Below, one piece after another: positions 52,294-64,000 of a DNA stretch of 64,000 nucleotides; the first letter of the stretch is position 1, and each line of letters opens with the position of its first letter. The DNA comes from Gyromitra esculenta (lineage: Eukaryota; Ascomycota; Pezizomycetes; Pezizales; Discinaceae): positions 248,001-312,000 of the forward strand of contig JBCAML010000022.1 of NCBI GenBank assembly GCA_038503075.1, given 5' to 3'. Under the pieces are notes generated by a model that worked only from the letters and a program-made list of their open reading frames with translations, was not told the origin of the DNA and made no database searches. The position numbers and the translations under genes were made by a program.

Positions 52294-54639
52294 GTGGCCT
52301 ACCGTTTTGGTTGTCTGCACTGCATTGCGGTGTGTATTAATTATGTAGCTATGAAGATAATGGTAAGCGGGTGAACCTTATGGTAGGGTAACCATGAGTG
52401 GGACTGTCACGGGATATGATGACTAAACATGGTTCAAACACGGCTATATATATCCCTCTATCGTTATCAAAGAACTTAGGACTTATCATCATCAATATAA
52501 ACCTATTTTAAAGACTCAATGCTCTGGCTAGTGCTTTAGGGGCCAACCCGCGAGACCATCGTCTAACAGGGACTGAATGTTAGGTAGGCAATTGAAAGCT
52601 CCAATAGAACATCCTAGCAAGACCTTGTACCTACCCAGACCTTCCAGGATACCATTTAAGATATCAGAGAAGGTAGGCGGCCCGGGTCCGGGTCCCTGAT
52701 ACAGTCGAGAATTAACAGACCGAGATGCGAGAAACGGGGCGAGATGCACTGGTACCACGGCAGCATTATTCGCTCATCTCGCGGATAAATTCCGTGACAT
52801 GTTACAGATCCACGGCTCGCGAAAGATACAGATTGGATATTCGCAAGTTTCTACTTAGATTTGGTACATGTATATAGTGCTCTCCTCCAGATCTGCTGAT
52901 AGCGTGAGATCTAGATGTGAGATCTGTCGTCTAATAAGCCGTAAATTACCCCTTCCAGTCTAGTCCTCTACTATGGGGGGCGGTGCGCGAAGAGAAAGAG
53001 GAATGAAAAGCGCAGCTAGAACCAGGAATTCGCAAGCGGTCGCTTGTTGACGATACTCCGAACCAGGCTCTAGCCATGTCGCTAAGGCAACTTCGGCAAC
53101 GTGCATAACCACCATCACCATCACCATCATCTTCCGTACGCTCATCTCAGCCTCACGAGATGTGCTCTATGTAGAAATCACATCACCGCATCAACATAAA
53201 TACCCCCCCCATCTCCCACCAGACTGAAACACCAATCGGCAGTAACTCTCTTTTTCTTGTATTTTTAAATTTTTTTAAACCATGAAGCTGTTCACAATAA
53301 CATCGTGATCTCTTCGTAATCTCATACTTAGTATGTATCCCGTTCCTACCCCCCCCTCAGTACCTTAACTATCCCAATCCCCTCCCCCCCCATTCCTCAC
53401 TCATCCATCCATCCGTCCATTCCTTTCCTCCCTAAACTATCTTAACTCCCATCTATCTTATACCATTCATCCCCATTCATCTCCACACATTAAAAATAAA
53501 CCGCATCCCCCCTCTCCCCCCCTCCCCCACACCACCACAAAAATCAATCCGCCAATGGTGTAATCAAGTAATCGCGTAAGAAAAAAAAGAAAAAAGAAAA
53601 AAAAAGAAAGAAAGAAAGAAAAGAGGCGTAGTACAAGAAATTCGGTAACAATGATGTAAAAGACAACCTGCCTACTCACCAAAAAAAAAAAGAGTTCCAC
53701 CAATAGTATAGTAGAACCTATTATTTTCTTCTTCTCCTCATACATGCATGCAAGTCAGAAAAAGAAACTCGTACCCCGGCATGCAGGTGATCTGATCCCA
53801 GGTGACCCCACAATTGAATCATAAACCATAAAACCCATCATGAAGAAAAAACCAAACCGAATCAAATCGTAATGTAGGAAATGGTATTTGGGGTGAGGGT
53901 ATTTGGGGGGAGGGGCGAGAAAGCCAAGCGATGAATAAAAAGATCGGTATCCCGCGTATCGAAACACCAACCTTCACCTTCACCATTTCTTTCCATAATA
54001 ATAAAAAGCTGTTCCCTCCAACCTTGGTTGTTTTGCTGCTGGGTATAAAATATACAGTAGAAAAAAAAACTCCCTTCCCCTCACTTCCTCCCCGCTTCCA
54101 TTGCATCCCACTCGCCCCTCCCCGCGGAATACCAAAAGAGATTAATAGCCATCACACAAAAAAATAGGAAACAAATAAACTCCCCCAACAGACCAAAACC
54201 CTGAAGGAAAAGTAAAGGAAAACGAAAGATCAACTAAACAAACCCCTTTCCTAAATAAACCCTTTCCTCCCTCCAAAACCCTTGTCGAATCGCCAAACCA
54301 CCAGTCTTGTATAGATATATGTATAGAATGAGTAAAAAAAAGCGCGTGAATGTATGCGAATGCGTGAGGTTTTCCCGCAGGGTGTATACGCGTGCGTATG
54401 TTCATAGGAGAGGGAGGAGGGTTGGTGATAAGGATGGTCCCGAAGAGAAAAAAAAAGCTACACCCTGCGGAAAGTAAAAGAAAGAAAAAAACACAAAAAC
54501 ACAAATCAGAAAGAAAGAAAAAACAGCGCCACAAATGATGAAAAAGAGAAACCCCACAAACTTTTTTCCCTTCAGCCCTTACCCACGCAATGCTGCCCAA
54601 AAAAAAATCATCCCGTTTGCTGAAACCCTAATTTTTTTT
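52294..54639. other. Intergenic, low-complexity rich; no gene seen
   Basis: Holds an LTR-like AT-rich stretch at about 52405-52520, C-rich runs near 53350-53420, and purine-rich A/G tracts at 53580-53630 and 54430-54520. The last are probably in the 3' UTR region of the minus-strand gene at 54640. Confidence 0.4.
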
Positions 54640-57374
54640 TCAAACAACACCCACAGGGGCTCTGAAATCCCATCCATCCTCAAATCCTTCGAAACTACCT
54701 CGACACTCCTCCTCGGCTTCGCGTTCTCTATCCACAATATCTTGCAACGTCCTCTTGAGTTTCCCCACATGCTTGACTAGCTCCCGAAGCATGTCCGTGT
54801 CAAACTGCACCTTCTTTGTCTTCCCGGTTGCAATCGTGTCATCGCTGTGACCACGTACATGATGCACTCCACTAGAATGCTGGTGCTGGTGCTGCATCCT
54901 TTCCATTATGCCCTTTGCGACCTCGACAGGGTCATTTTTATCAATAGTCTTTCGGCTAGCTGGCGACGGAGTCGGCGAGGTACGAAAAGAGTGATGGTGT
55001 CGCAAAGGCGTAAGGTTGTTTCCGCCACCACCAAAGATATCGTCATCCGGCGAAAGGACAGAAGAGCGACGTCGACCTTGGCTATACCCTTTGGGCATAC
55101 CATCGTCGGTCAAGATGCTAGGGCGCGAGGAAGGAGAGTGAGAGTAGTTCCAGCTGGTATTTCGAGATTTAGGCGGCGGTGGTTCTGACGTCTGCTGCGG
55201 CTCATCGTCATCAAGAGTTGCGAGTGCTATGATCCCATCGGCTTCATCAAATGTACTTTTGTGAGCACCGTAACGGATCCCGAATTGGTTGGCCTGTTCG
55301 CGCAATTGTTTCAAGTCTACAAAACACGAATCAGCCTCACCAAGGTAAAAATTAAAAAAAGCAATTTTCTGTTTTTACCTTCAACAAGTAATGCAAACTC
55401 CCGAACACAGCCTAGATGTCCAATGACGCTGGCCTGGTTCTCCTCGATTGCTCGCGGAATAACCATCCCAAATCCACTGCTTTCATCGTCGTTGTCCAGA
55501 AAGTCATCGTCCCAATTCTCGCTCGGTAGCGGCACCCGTCCGTGGGTGTTTACCAGCGGCATGCTCTGAGACCTGACATGTTGACTTGTAGCGCGACGTC
55601 CAGCTCTTGTAGACGTAAGCATACTTTCCTTTGCGTGAATAGTCTTCGAACGTTTAGCGTAAGAGGGTGCGGCGGCGACGGTGTTATTCGGTACACTTTC
55701 ACTCCAATCCAAGATACTATTTGTTTCCCTAATAGAGGCGCCGTCGACCGAAAAGCCCTCGGGTGCAGTCCCAAACGAAGTGTTGCTCGCGTTGTTACTA
55801 TGTAGCCCTAGCGAAGCAGCTGACAACAACCCACTGTATGGTCTCAGCCCCCCTTGCGTCGGATATCGCAGTTCTGCTTCATCGTCTCCGTTCTTTGATG
55901 GAACATCCCAGTCGCTCCACCCGTCTTCGTCTTCGTCAAAGGGCATCCGATTTGTGTTCACTCCGTTGCGCGACGAAGCCGTTGGATTATCAGTGTGTTT
56001 GAGTGGTGTGTAGTCCCCGCTCACGTAGCGCTTATGCGGGAACCTTTTATCCTGCGGCGAAATGTCCTGGCTGCGAGGAGAGCCATCCGGCAAATTAAAG
56101 ATGGAGTCGGCGCGCACCGGGGTAAGTTCTGAAACACGGGTCCGCATCGAGTCAAACACGGTGTCGCTCTGATAATCCACGTCGCTCTCGATATTAAGGT
56201 CTTCACTGCCCACAAGCGTAGACGCTCGTTCGCTCACGCTAATAAGCGACAGACGATGTTGCCTATTAGTGGTCCGAATGGGCGTGAGATTAGTGGCTCC
56301 TGATTCCAGATCCAGATCGTCAACAGGGGAAAACGACTGGAGATGATCATCTAGGCTCGGCGAGTAATCTCGCGACACGGGGGCGACGTATTGACCAGAC
56401 AAGGAGAGCGAAGTGATCGGCGCGAGCGGCTCTTGCTCTTCGGGCGATGGAGGTCGTGTGTGACGGGGATAGGGAGAAGCCGACTCGGAGTATCGTCGCG
56501 CAAATTCAAAATCCATCGCGTAGCTTCCAACATACCCACTCTCATCTCCCGCTTCGTTACTCATTTCGCCGTTTTCAGATGGGTTCCTAGACGTGGGAGC
56601 GCTGAGGTAATTCGAAATGGAGAGCGACCTTCGCACGTGCCGCCCAGGCGAGGATGAAGATGGCGGGCGCTCCCGTGGTCGCTCGACACACAAATCGTCC
56701 ATCCGCGATGCTGGGCGCGAATCGAAAAAAAGTGACTCCCCGCCCGAAAAGATGGATTCCGAGTCGGCGTCGTTGCTGGTACGATCAATACTGCACATGG
56801 TTGGAGCGAGCATCAAAGTTGGACCCATGACGTTGCGACCCCTCTGATCTGGATAAATCCTCCGCACCCCGCGCAACGACTTCTTCTGCAGCTTAGCGTG
56901 CCCCCCTCCCGACGACGACGATCCCGAAGAGTGTTTCGACGTGAGCTTTTGGCGTTTCGCGGAGAAGAAGACTCGCCATGAATCCGCGGGTCCCGGGGTG
57001 TATGTCGGGCGTGGGGAGAAGATGATCTCTGGAGCGGAGGTGGAGGGTCGTGACGCATGGATCGGCGAGAGATGCGAAGATTGCCCTGCGGGCGATAATT
57101 GGTTGACGGCGGTATACGGTCGCTGTCGCTGTCTTGGCGCTGCTAGTGATGCGGAGCCGCCGGTAGCGGAATGGCGTTGCGAGGGTGCTCGCTTGACAAG
57201 TTTGTTTCGTGTGGGCGGGCGCGAATTGGGGTTCGAGGAGAACGGGGAAAGCGCACTCGACGTGTAAGGGCGTGACCGGGATGAGGAGGTGGTGCTCGAC
57301 GACTGCGTCGAGGAAGCAGGATACGAGGAGGTGGACGACGAGGCGGATGAGAAGGACTCTGACAATCGACTCAA
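54640..57374 (-). CDS. Byr4/Bfa1-like septation/mitotic-exit regulator (tentative)
   Basis: Two exons, 57374-55379 and 55316-54640, with a 62-nt intron, give 890 residues. Most of the protein is Ser/Pro/Arg-rich and probably disordered. The conserved core is near residues 620-690: ENWDDDFLDND, then VIPRAIEENQASVIGHLGCVREFALLVEDLKQLREQA across the splice junction, followed by a FDEADGIIAL helix. A WDDDF block followed by a helical VREFALLVEDLK segment resembles the conserved part of the Byr4/Bfa1 subunit of the two-component GAP that restrains the Spg1/Tem1 GTPase at the spindle pole body. The C-terminus ends in a coiled stretch (about residues 835-870). The assignment comes from motif memory and needs a profile search; it is certain only that this is one spliced fungal gene. 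Confidence 0.8.
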
Positions 57375-60300
57375 CCAGCGCCGCGAAGTCGACGGGCGAG
57401 AAACATTGCTAGGATGCGGTGATTGCGGCTGCTGTGAACCAGTTTCGCTGGTGGGAGTGGTACAGCTGGTGGGGGAATTGGGGAAAGCTCCCGCCGCGGG
57501 AGCTCTAATTACGGGCGAAATACAAATATTAGGGTGAATAGAGATATTCGTCAGCTGGTCATCGAAGTCGTTTGCCGTATTACCTGGTCGTGCCAGAGCA
57601 AACCCGCAGGCTGCTATTCCGACCGTGGAAGTCGCACAAAGCTGTAATGTTGGGGCAAAAAGACGTGGTCAGAACAGAAGCCCTCGCACACGCAGATACA
57701 CGCACGCACGCACGCACGCACGCACACGCAAACATACACACATATTCACACTCTCTCGAACACGTGAACCACGAAGATCTCGAAAGGTAAACATGAGGGT
57801 GAGGGATTGAGGATGCTCACAGTAGAAACGGTTTTCATTGCCGGGAGAAAGAAAAACACGAAACTAAAAAAATATTATACAGCAAGCCGAGAGGATCATA
57901 AGCATCGCATCGTCATACGGCAGAAAGATTGGCAGGTTTGTTGTATATCAACTTTGTTGTTGTGGGGAGTGTTGAGCTTGTTGGTGGTAGTTGGTGGTAG
58001 TTGGTGGTCTGGGGGGGGTCGTTCTAGGGAATGCTGTTGAGTTGCGTAGTAGCTACAACAAGGAACAAGGCTGGCTTCAAGTCAAGGCCGGGAGAAAGGC
58101 GAGAGAAAGGCGTGGGTGAGCGAGTGAGCGAGTGAACGAGAGACAGTGGCAGGCAGAGACAGTGAAGACAAAGAGAGCAAGGGCAGATCGTGTGCACGGG
58201 CTGAGAACCTGGAACCTGGAAAGACCGGTAGCAGAGTGGTGAGACCGAAAGCGAGAGAGTCTGAGACTGCTGCTAAGTTAGATGTAACTGAATTAAAGAA
58301 AGTCTCCTTCCTTCGAAACCGGCCGCGGGATGGACTGATGTTGGTGGTGATGGAAAAGGTGGTGTTGATGATCGGATGGGAAGGCAATCTCGAGATTCCT
58401 GAACAGAAGAGGAATTGAAGGAATGCAGAGGACAGCTAGCGGGATCACTGTGAGCCGTGGATAGGGGAATCAGCTAAGGCTGCACAGAAAGGGATCACGA
58501 CAATGGGTGGGTGGACGGATGGGACATTCACGCGAATAGAGTACGTTCTATGCTATGCTATGTGACGCGGTGCAATGTAGGGACGTATGCAGCATGTACA
58601 CTTTACAGCTACAGCATGCAGAGCGCGAGAATTGTGTACATACCAAACAGACAAGATCGCAATCGGTCTCAACAGCTCGACGCTCAATGCTCGATGCTCA
58701 GTGTTTCTATCCTCTCACGGCGTCTCTGAAACGAAGGTGTTTATTTGTTTTGAAGAGGGCCGTTGATAGAATCCACTTGAAACCAAAAAGTGGTAGCGGT
58801 TTGAACAAAACCCACGCAATCGAGTGGGTGAGGCGAGCGCTAAATGTCACTGGCGCGCCGGAAGAACCGTTTTGACGATGTGAGTAGGTAGAGGATGATC
58901 GGAGGGGCAACTACCAAACAAGGAAAACACAACAAGCACTTTCAGCTGAGACTAGAGCTCTGGTTGGTGGTTTGTTTACTTGCTCCCACAACAACTCAGC
59001 AGCAGCCAGCCAGTCGGTCAAATCAACGACAGCTGCAGTAGAAAGCAGCCGAAACTACAAATCTATTCGAGGAAAGTCTGCCTCTGCATAACGCTTGGCC
59101 ACTGAGGAAAAATAGACCCACACGGCAACGGGTGCGAAGCCAGGGGTCGCGGTAGCAGGGGTCCAGGGGCAGAACCAGCCAAGAATGGAATTACACCCCG
59201 GCCAGCGAATCTCCATCTGTGGCTAAAATGCCGTGGCTAGTCCGCTGTGGCAATCCATGTCCCGCGGCTTGAAGCTCCTCCGCAATTTGCTGCCTGTGCA
59301 ACGTCCACCACGAACCTCCGTAGCGAACACCAGCCAGTGCCGACCCATCCCCCATTGTCTCTACTATACCCTCTCCAGGGCATCTTCTAGAACACGAGGA
59401 AGCACTCACCATGACCCTGTGTCTGTAATTTCTCAATTCCGTTTTGCTCACCGCCCAACCCGGCTTTGTGTAGCATCGTTATAAATCGAAATTAAAAATG
59501 TCGAGCCTTACAGCGAGGTCAGCCGGATCTTACCTGTGCTCTAAGATTCACGAATGTCAAATCTCCTTTTTTCTTCCGTTCCTGCGAGATCTAATTTGGC
59601 AATTCGTAAGTGCGTCGTCAATCTTCCGGCGCGGGGGGAGATTAAGATAAAATGCTGGAATTCTACAAGACACGTCCATCCCTCCGAGGTGGTCTATTTG
59701 TTTACATTCCATCACGGATAATCACCCATCAGCCCTCCCAAACGCGAAATGCACACGTGAGAAACACACGCGGTCCAAGTAAGGGTGAGGGGGGTGGTCG
59801 CGACAACCCCGTTTCCGTCACAGTAAATGAGTGACAACCCGTGACAATCCGTGTGATCCTCTGCGGTATGCGATAGATCTCCAGACAATATGTTCCATAG
59901 CTAAACGGATCCACGGAGACGGATGTCAGCGGCCCGATACTGAATACTTAGATATCGCCTATGTATGCAGCTGCGGCTGTGCAAATGTAACCGAAGAGCC
60001 TGACGTTACGCGAGGTTGATGCTAGAACTATATATTGTAAACTTTAAATCTCTTGATGAAACGCTGGGGTATTCAGGGTACCGGGTGGGGTTGTCGGCAA
60101 TGTAGCCGAGTGATGTGTTGTGATGCGATCGTTGTCGCGCTAGCGTGACGACATCAATGAGGGTTGGCTTGCTCGACGTTCATCAATGGCACTATTGAGG
60201 GGGGTTGCTATTCAGATTACGGTATTCATCATCGAAAGCGCCATCAAGGGGATTTTCTATTCAACTTGTGCTATCCTCGTGATGCTTGTTTATTCCCCCT

Positions 60301-63288
60301 TACACGATAAGCAGCAGGTATATAGCACATTCAGTCTATCCACACACCAAGAAATTCAAAGCTCAGAATATTGATCCTTTCTCGTACAGGTATGTACACC
60401 CGACATGCCCCCCTCCCTAATCGAGAGAGTTTCCTTCTGCCCTAACTAGCAGAGAGACAGCGAGTTATCCGCATAACAGGGCACAAGCGTTACCTGTCAA
60501 TCGACTCCGGTGAATGACAGCGTTCATTCAATAGATACATACAGCCCACAGGCCGTTGTTCTATACACGACAAGACATGCCAGTTCATAGCTCCGTGATG
60601 TCACCACGATGAGGATATCCGCTGTGCAGGTGAGTTTACTCGTTGTAAAGAAAACTGCTGTATTGGTAATCTCCTAAGGCTGACTGTGTAAATTTGATAC
60701 ACCGCAAATGGAATACTAGGACATGCTATCAACCCGAATTTGATAGTGAAAATGGCATATACTACCCCCCCACCCTCCAAAGACATCTGCGGAAGCTGGT
60801 TGTGATTGGATATTTTGGGTATTTGATATGCACGTGATAGACTCTTTAAAACTATTTACGGAGCAAACTAATTATATTGTCTAAAGCTCCGAGGCTATAC
60901 TTAATCGATGAATTTATGCAAAATTTCGAAGATGATAAAATTCAATTTGTCGTCAGACATAAGCGCACATAGTGGCATCCACCGAGACGTGGATCTCTAT
61001 ATTCATGTGCAAGTGTCAGGAAACGGCCAAGGAATATAAGGAGTGTTCGCACCACGATTGATTACCTAACGTTTGCCGACTTGAAATTTGTGTCAAGGCT
61101 TATGGTTTGGTAGAGAGTTGATAACGTCACTGAATTCCTCCCACAGAGATCTGTGTTCAAACTGACGGTTGGTTGATAGCAGACTGCAAAGGTATTCAGC
61201 AAGACTAACCCCAATTGAAGTTTATGCGTGGACATGAGATTTAGTGATTACGATGGGGAATCTTATTCGAGTGTGTTTCTCAACTTTAGTCTTTTGGGGC
61301 TGTCATCGATGAATGGGCATTGTGGGAACTTCACGAATACGGCCGGTTTTCCTGCCGTGATCTTGAGACATCCTTGGGAGACTAGACTAATTGGGCGTTA
61401 TTGGCGCACGGACCTTTGAATGGATCTAGCCACTCTACATTATGCTTTGACGAATTGATTTCGTGCTTGTCCGAAGCAATATTTTACTTCAATTTTCCAA
61501 AACTGAAATAGAGTTTCAGAGCTTCCGATATTTCTTCAACGCTGCTTATGAATTGAAAGAGTTTATACTCTTAGAAAAGCCGTGCCAGAGTTGTGATAGG
61601 TGGCTCGCTACAAATCCTAAAATGCTTATTGTTGGCGTTATTCTGTCCCTTCGAGTGCTCTGCCAAACTAACTCTAGCCTAGGTATTTTGAGGCGCACGG
61701 ACCACACAATCCGTAATACAGTTATCAAAGCAGAACATTCCCTGTAACCACCAATGCGGAGTACTGCCGACCTCTGGTATTCAAGAAGCTATCATACGAG
61801 TAGTAGTTGCTAGGATCAGCATTGTAGCTCATAGCTCTTTACAGCTCTAGGTCATTGGCTATTGAATCGAAACGAGAATTGGCTTCCGGTAAGTATTCAT
61901 ATGTTACGGTCTCACATTGGCTAGCCTGTACTAACCAATTAAAGAGCAACGGGATACACGGACGTTTGGCTCGGGTGTTATCGGCACCACTTCCGATTCT
62001 AACGGCGCCAATGTGTTATTTCATAGGTTACCAAAAACCTGGGCTAATATTTCGGTAGGATACAATAAATGAAAATTCGATCACCAACCGAAATAAAGCT
62101 TCTCAATCCAGTGAGATATCGTGAGGCTTGTTTGTTAATACTTGTGTATGCTTTGTTTCTTGTGAGGCGTTTGCATCTAGACCCGTTTTAGACAAGAAAC
62201 ATCATGATGCATGGGGGCATTCAGCTCGGATATCCCCGGCTGTTATCATTGGATTTCTCGTGCATGAGAGAATTGCTCGGATCCATGGTACAGAGTGGAA
62301 ACGTTACCTGTATCAGAATCCCCGGCCACGGGGGGGAACCATTCGGCATATTTCTTTTGGGGGTCTGCTACTGCTGGCTGGCTCTGGAATAGCTGTCATC
62401 GATCGAAGCACATGTTCTCAGAAAAATTGAGATATATAGTTTTTTTTTTTTGTAACTTTGGTTCTACTGTTTGGTTTGTGGAATATATACACACACACAC
62501 AAAAGTGCGGTGGTAAAACAACGAATGTTGTTACAGATCCGTAGATGCCACACCCACCCGATCTCTGTTCCTCGATTCAGACTAACTCCGATTGAGCAAG
62601 GCGGGCACGGATTGTCGCGATTAGGTCCAGATCTGTCTCAGCCATCCTCCAACCAACAGGGCAAATCGTTCAACTACCAATAGGAAGAGCGACTTTGAGA
62701 TATGGAATAAAAAACAAAAGTTTATGAATCGGCATGTGTAAAAGTCTATATGTAAACGTCCCAGCCTTTTTTTTCGTCAAGTTATCGATGGTGTTTCATC
62801 ACAGGTATCGTCAAGCTTGTATATTTTGGGAGGCGCAGAAAGAAAGAAAAAAAAAACTATCTTTTACTGCATGTAAAGACTTGGAGGGATGCATGGGTTT
62901 TTTTTGTTATTGTTTAGGTGACGCAATCAATCCATGATCGTGGTTTCCAGGGCAACAACATAGGCTGTTCGCTCAGTTGAACTTCTTTCGCGCGTTCTTT
63001 TTTAAAAAAAGAAGACTGCATGTACCTAGTCATGATCAGTCCAATTCAAAACAAAAAAACAAACAAACAAAGAACAAAAAAAAAAGAAATATATATCCTA
63101 GAAGTTAGATTACTATCATTTTATTAGTCAAGTGCTTATAAAGTCTTAGCTTTTTTGTTTTTGTTTTGGTAGCGGTCTAGACGGGCAAATGTTGGACCCT
63201 AGCTACCGTTTTTCGGGCAAGGAAGAAGATATACACCCGCTTGGCTAATTGGTTAATACATTTGTAGAAGAAGAAGGCAAGGGCATGT
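57375..63288. other. Long interval without supported genes
   Basis: About 5.9 kb with only short ORFs. It includes an ACGC microsatellite (57694-57727), a CA run (62486-62500) and several A/T homopolymers. The first 1.5 kb is probably the 5' UTR and promoter of the minus-strand gene. I see no tRNA-like cloverleaf, LTR or recognisable protein fragment in the rest. Confidence 0.4.
57694..57727. repeat. ACGC tetranucleotide microsatellite
   Basis: Tandem CACG units with slight interruptions, upstream of the minus-strand gene at 54640-57374. Confidence 0.75.
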
Positions 63289-63430
63289 GGTACTTGTCTA
63301 CTAGGAGAAGAACTCGGAAACACGGGGTGTGTGGCTTTGTATGCTACGGAGCCGTGCCCGATGCTACCTATTAGTATTAAAGCCACACCACACCCCTGTT
63401 TCCGGGTTCTTCTCCTGGTAGGCAGGTACC
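63289..63430. repeat. Hairpin repeat family, copy 3 (best preserved)
   Basis: Arms of more than 45 bp: GGTACTTGTCTACTAGGAGA at the left matches the complement of the right end (CTCCTGGTAGGCAGGTACC). Pairing continues through GAAC, GGAAACA and GGGGTGTG to a GCTTT core. Of the three family members this has the longest arms, so it is probably the youngest or closest to the active form. Confidence 0.8.
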
Positions 63431-64000
63431 TACTATCATAGGTAGTAGTCGACTTGACCCCCACTACATACGGCAAAGGGCTTGGGTATTAGGCTAGGCG
63501 TTATTGGTAATCTATCGGCGAGCAGCGATTCTGTGGCTTTTCCTGTTCTTGCTGTCTCTTCGTGGGCGAGTCTGAGGCCTTTGCTCTTGTACTCTTATTT
63601 TTTCCATTTACCGAGACTACTTTTTGGACTGTTTTGTTTTTCTATAAATAGGCTGTGATGGGGATTTTGATGGTTTCTGGATTTGAATTGGATGTTCCTT
63701 TAGATATTTATTATTTTTTTGGTTAAGTGATGGCCTTTCATCATTCGGCTACTCTACTGTACTATTGAAAATACATATCGTGCTATAGACCGTCGTGATA
63801 TCGTATCGTCTAACTCTACCGCTTTTTTTTTTGCTTGTCCGCATTCCTAGAGAGCTAAGTCAGCAGCACCTCGCTTGTGCGTCATGAACCGTCACTCGAA
63901 AATGCGCTCTAAGATCTTTTCTTAGTGTGTGTATACATGTATCTATCCTTCTAGATCTCCAAACAGAGGTAAGGCAAGGCAAAGAGATTCGGAACCTAGG
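63431..64000. other. Right edge, no gene seen
   Basis: T-rich non-coding sequence with short homopolymers. No ORF or RNA gene recognised. Confidence 0.45.

Noticed and set aside
52405..52520. TG...CA-bounded stretch with TATATATA, resembling a small copia LTR
   Set aside because: No target duplication and no second copy in the window; kept only as a note.
1..64000. CRISPR arrays, operons, bacterial-type promoters and terminators
   Set aside because: Intron-containing eukaryotic genes throughout; no regularly spaced direct repeats of CRISPR type.

Overview
This window looks like nuclear DNA of a filamentous ascomycete (Pezizomycotina; a leotiomycete is possible, but that is only a guess). 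The evidence is short GT-AG introns of about 47-70 nt with CTAAC-like branch points, a mitochondrial P5C dehydrogenase, a Gcn20-type ABC-F ATPase, CENP-S, a Byr4/Bfa1-like protein, an NLR (NACHT plus ankyrin) gene remnant, and Tf1/sushi-type chromoviruses.

Layout. 1-18.5 kb is a gene-bearing flank: P5C dehydrogenase (1552-3541, 4 exons), an acidic-tailed unknown (4501-5196), a small two-exon unknown (7152-7655), a small gene remnant (8008-8288, minus), CENP-S/MHF1 (11077-11677, 4 exons), a multi-pass membrane protein (12498-13796, minus) and GCN20 (16156-18454, minus). Several short hairpin (MITE-like) repeats and one poly(A)-tailed retroposed fragment with 16-bp target duplications lie between them.

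18.95-39.7 kb is one repeat nest. Two Ty3/gypsy chromoviruses and 16 solo LTRs are stacked inside each other and inside one piggyBac transposase gene. I could assign 18 insertions; 16 have perfect 5-bp target-site duplications (TSDs) and two have degenerate ones. Removing the insertions leaves a piggyBac reading frame of 626 codons (stop included) that is in frame throughout and carries one premature stop. The chromoviruses share a -1 frameshift heptamer (TTTAAAC) at the gag stop, an apparent self-primed primer-binding site, and LTR leaders with three hairpins whose stems change in a compensatory way between copies. Both reverse transcriptases are damaged, in different catalytic motifs.

39.7-64 kb holds a repeated-zinc-finger protein (40395-43259), an amidoligase-like protein (45115-45999, minus), a Goodbye/NWD-like-NACHT-ankyrin NLR with two one-base frame breaks (47491-51370), a Tc1/mariner-type MITE beside a second inverted-repeat element (51.9-52.3 kb), a Byr4/Bfa1-like two-exon gene (54640-57374, minus), and then about 6.6 kb with no gene I can support.

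The host genes do not form an evident pathway or cluster. The notable biology is the transposon nest, the order in which it formed, and the structured RNA leader of its retrotransposons.
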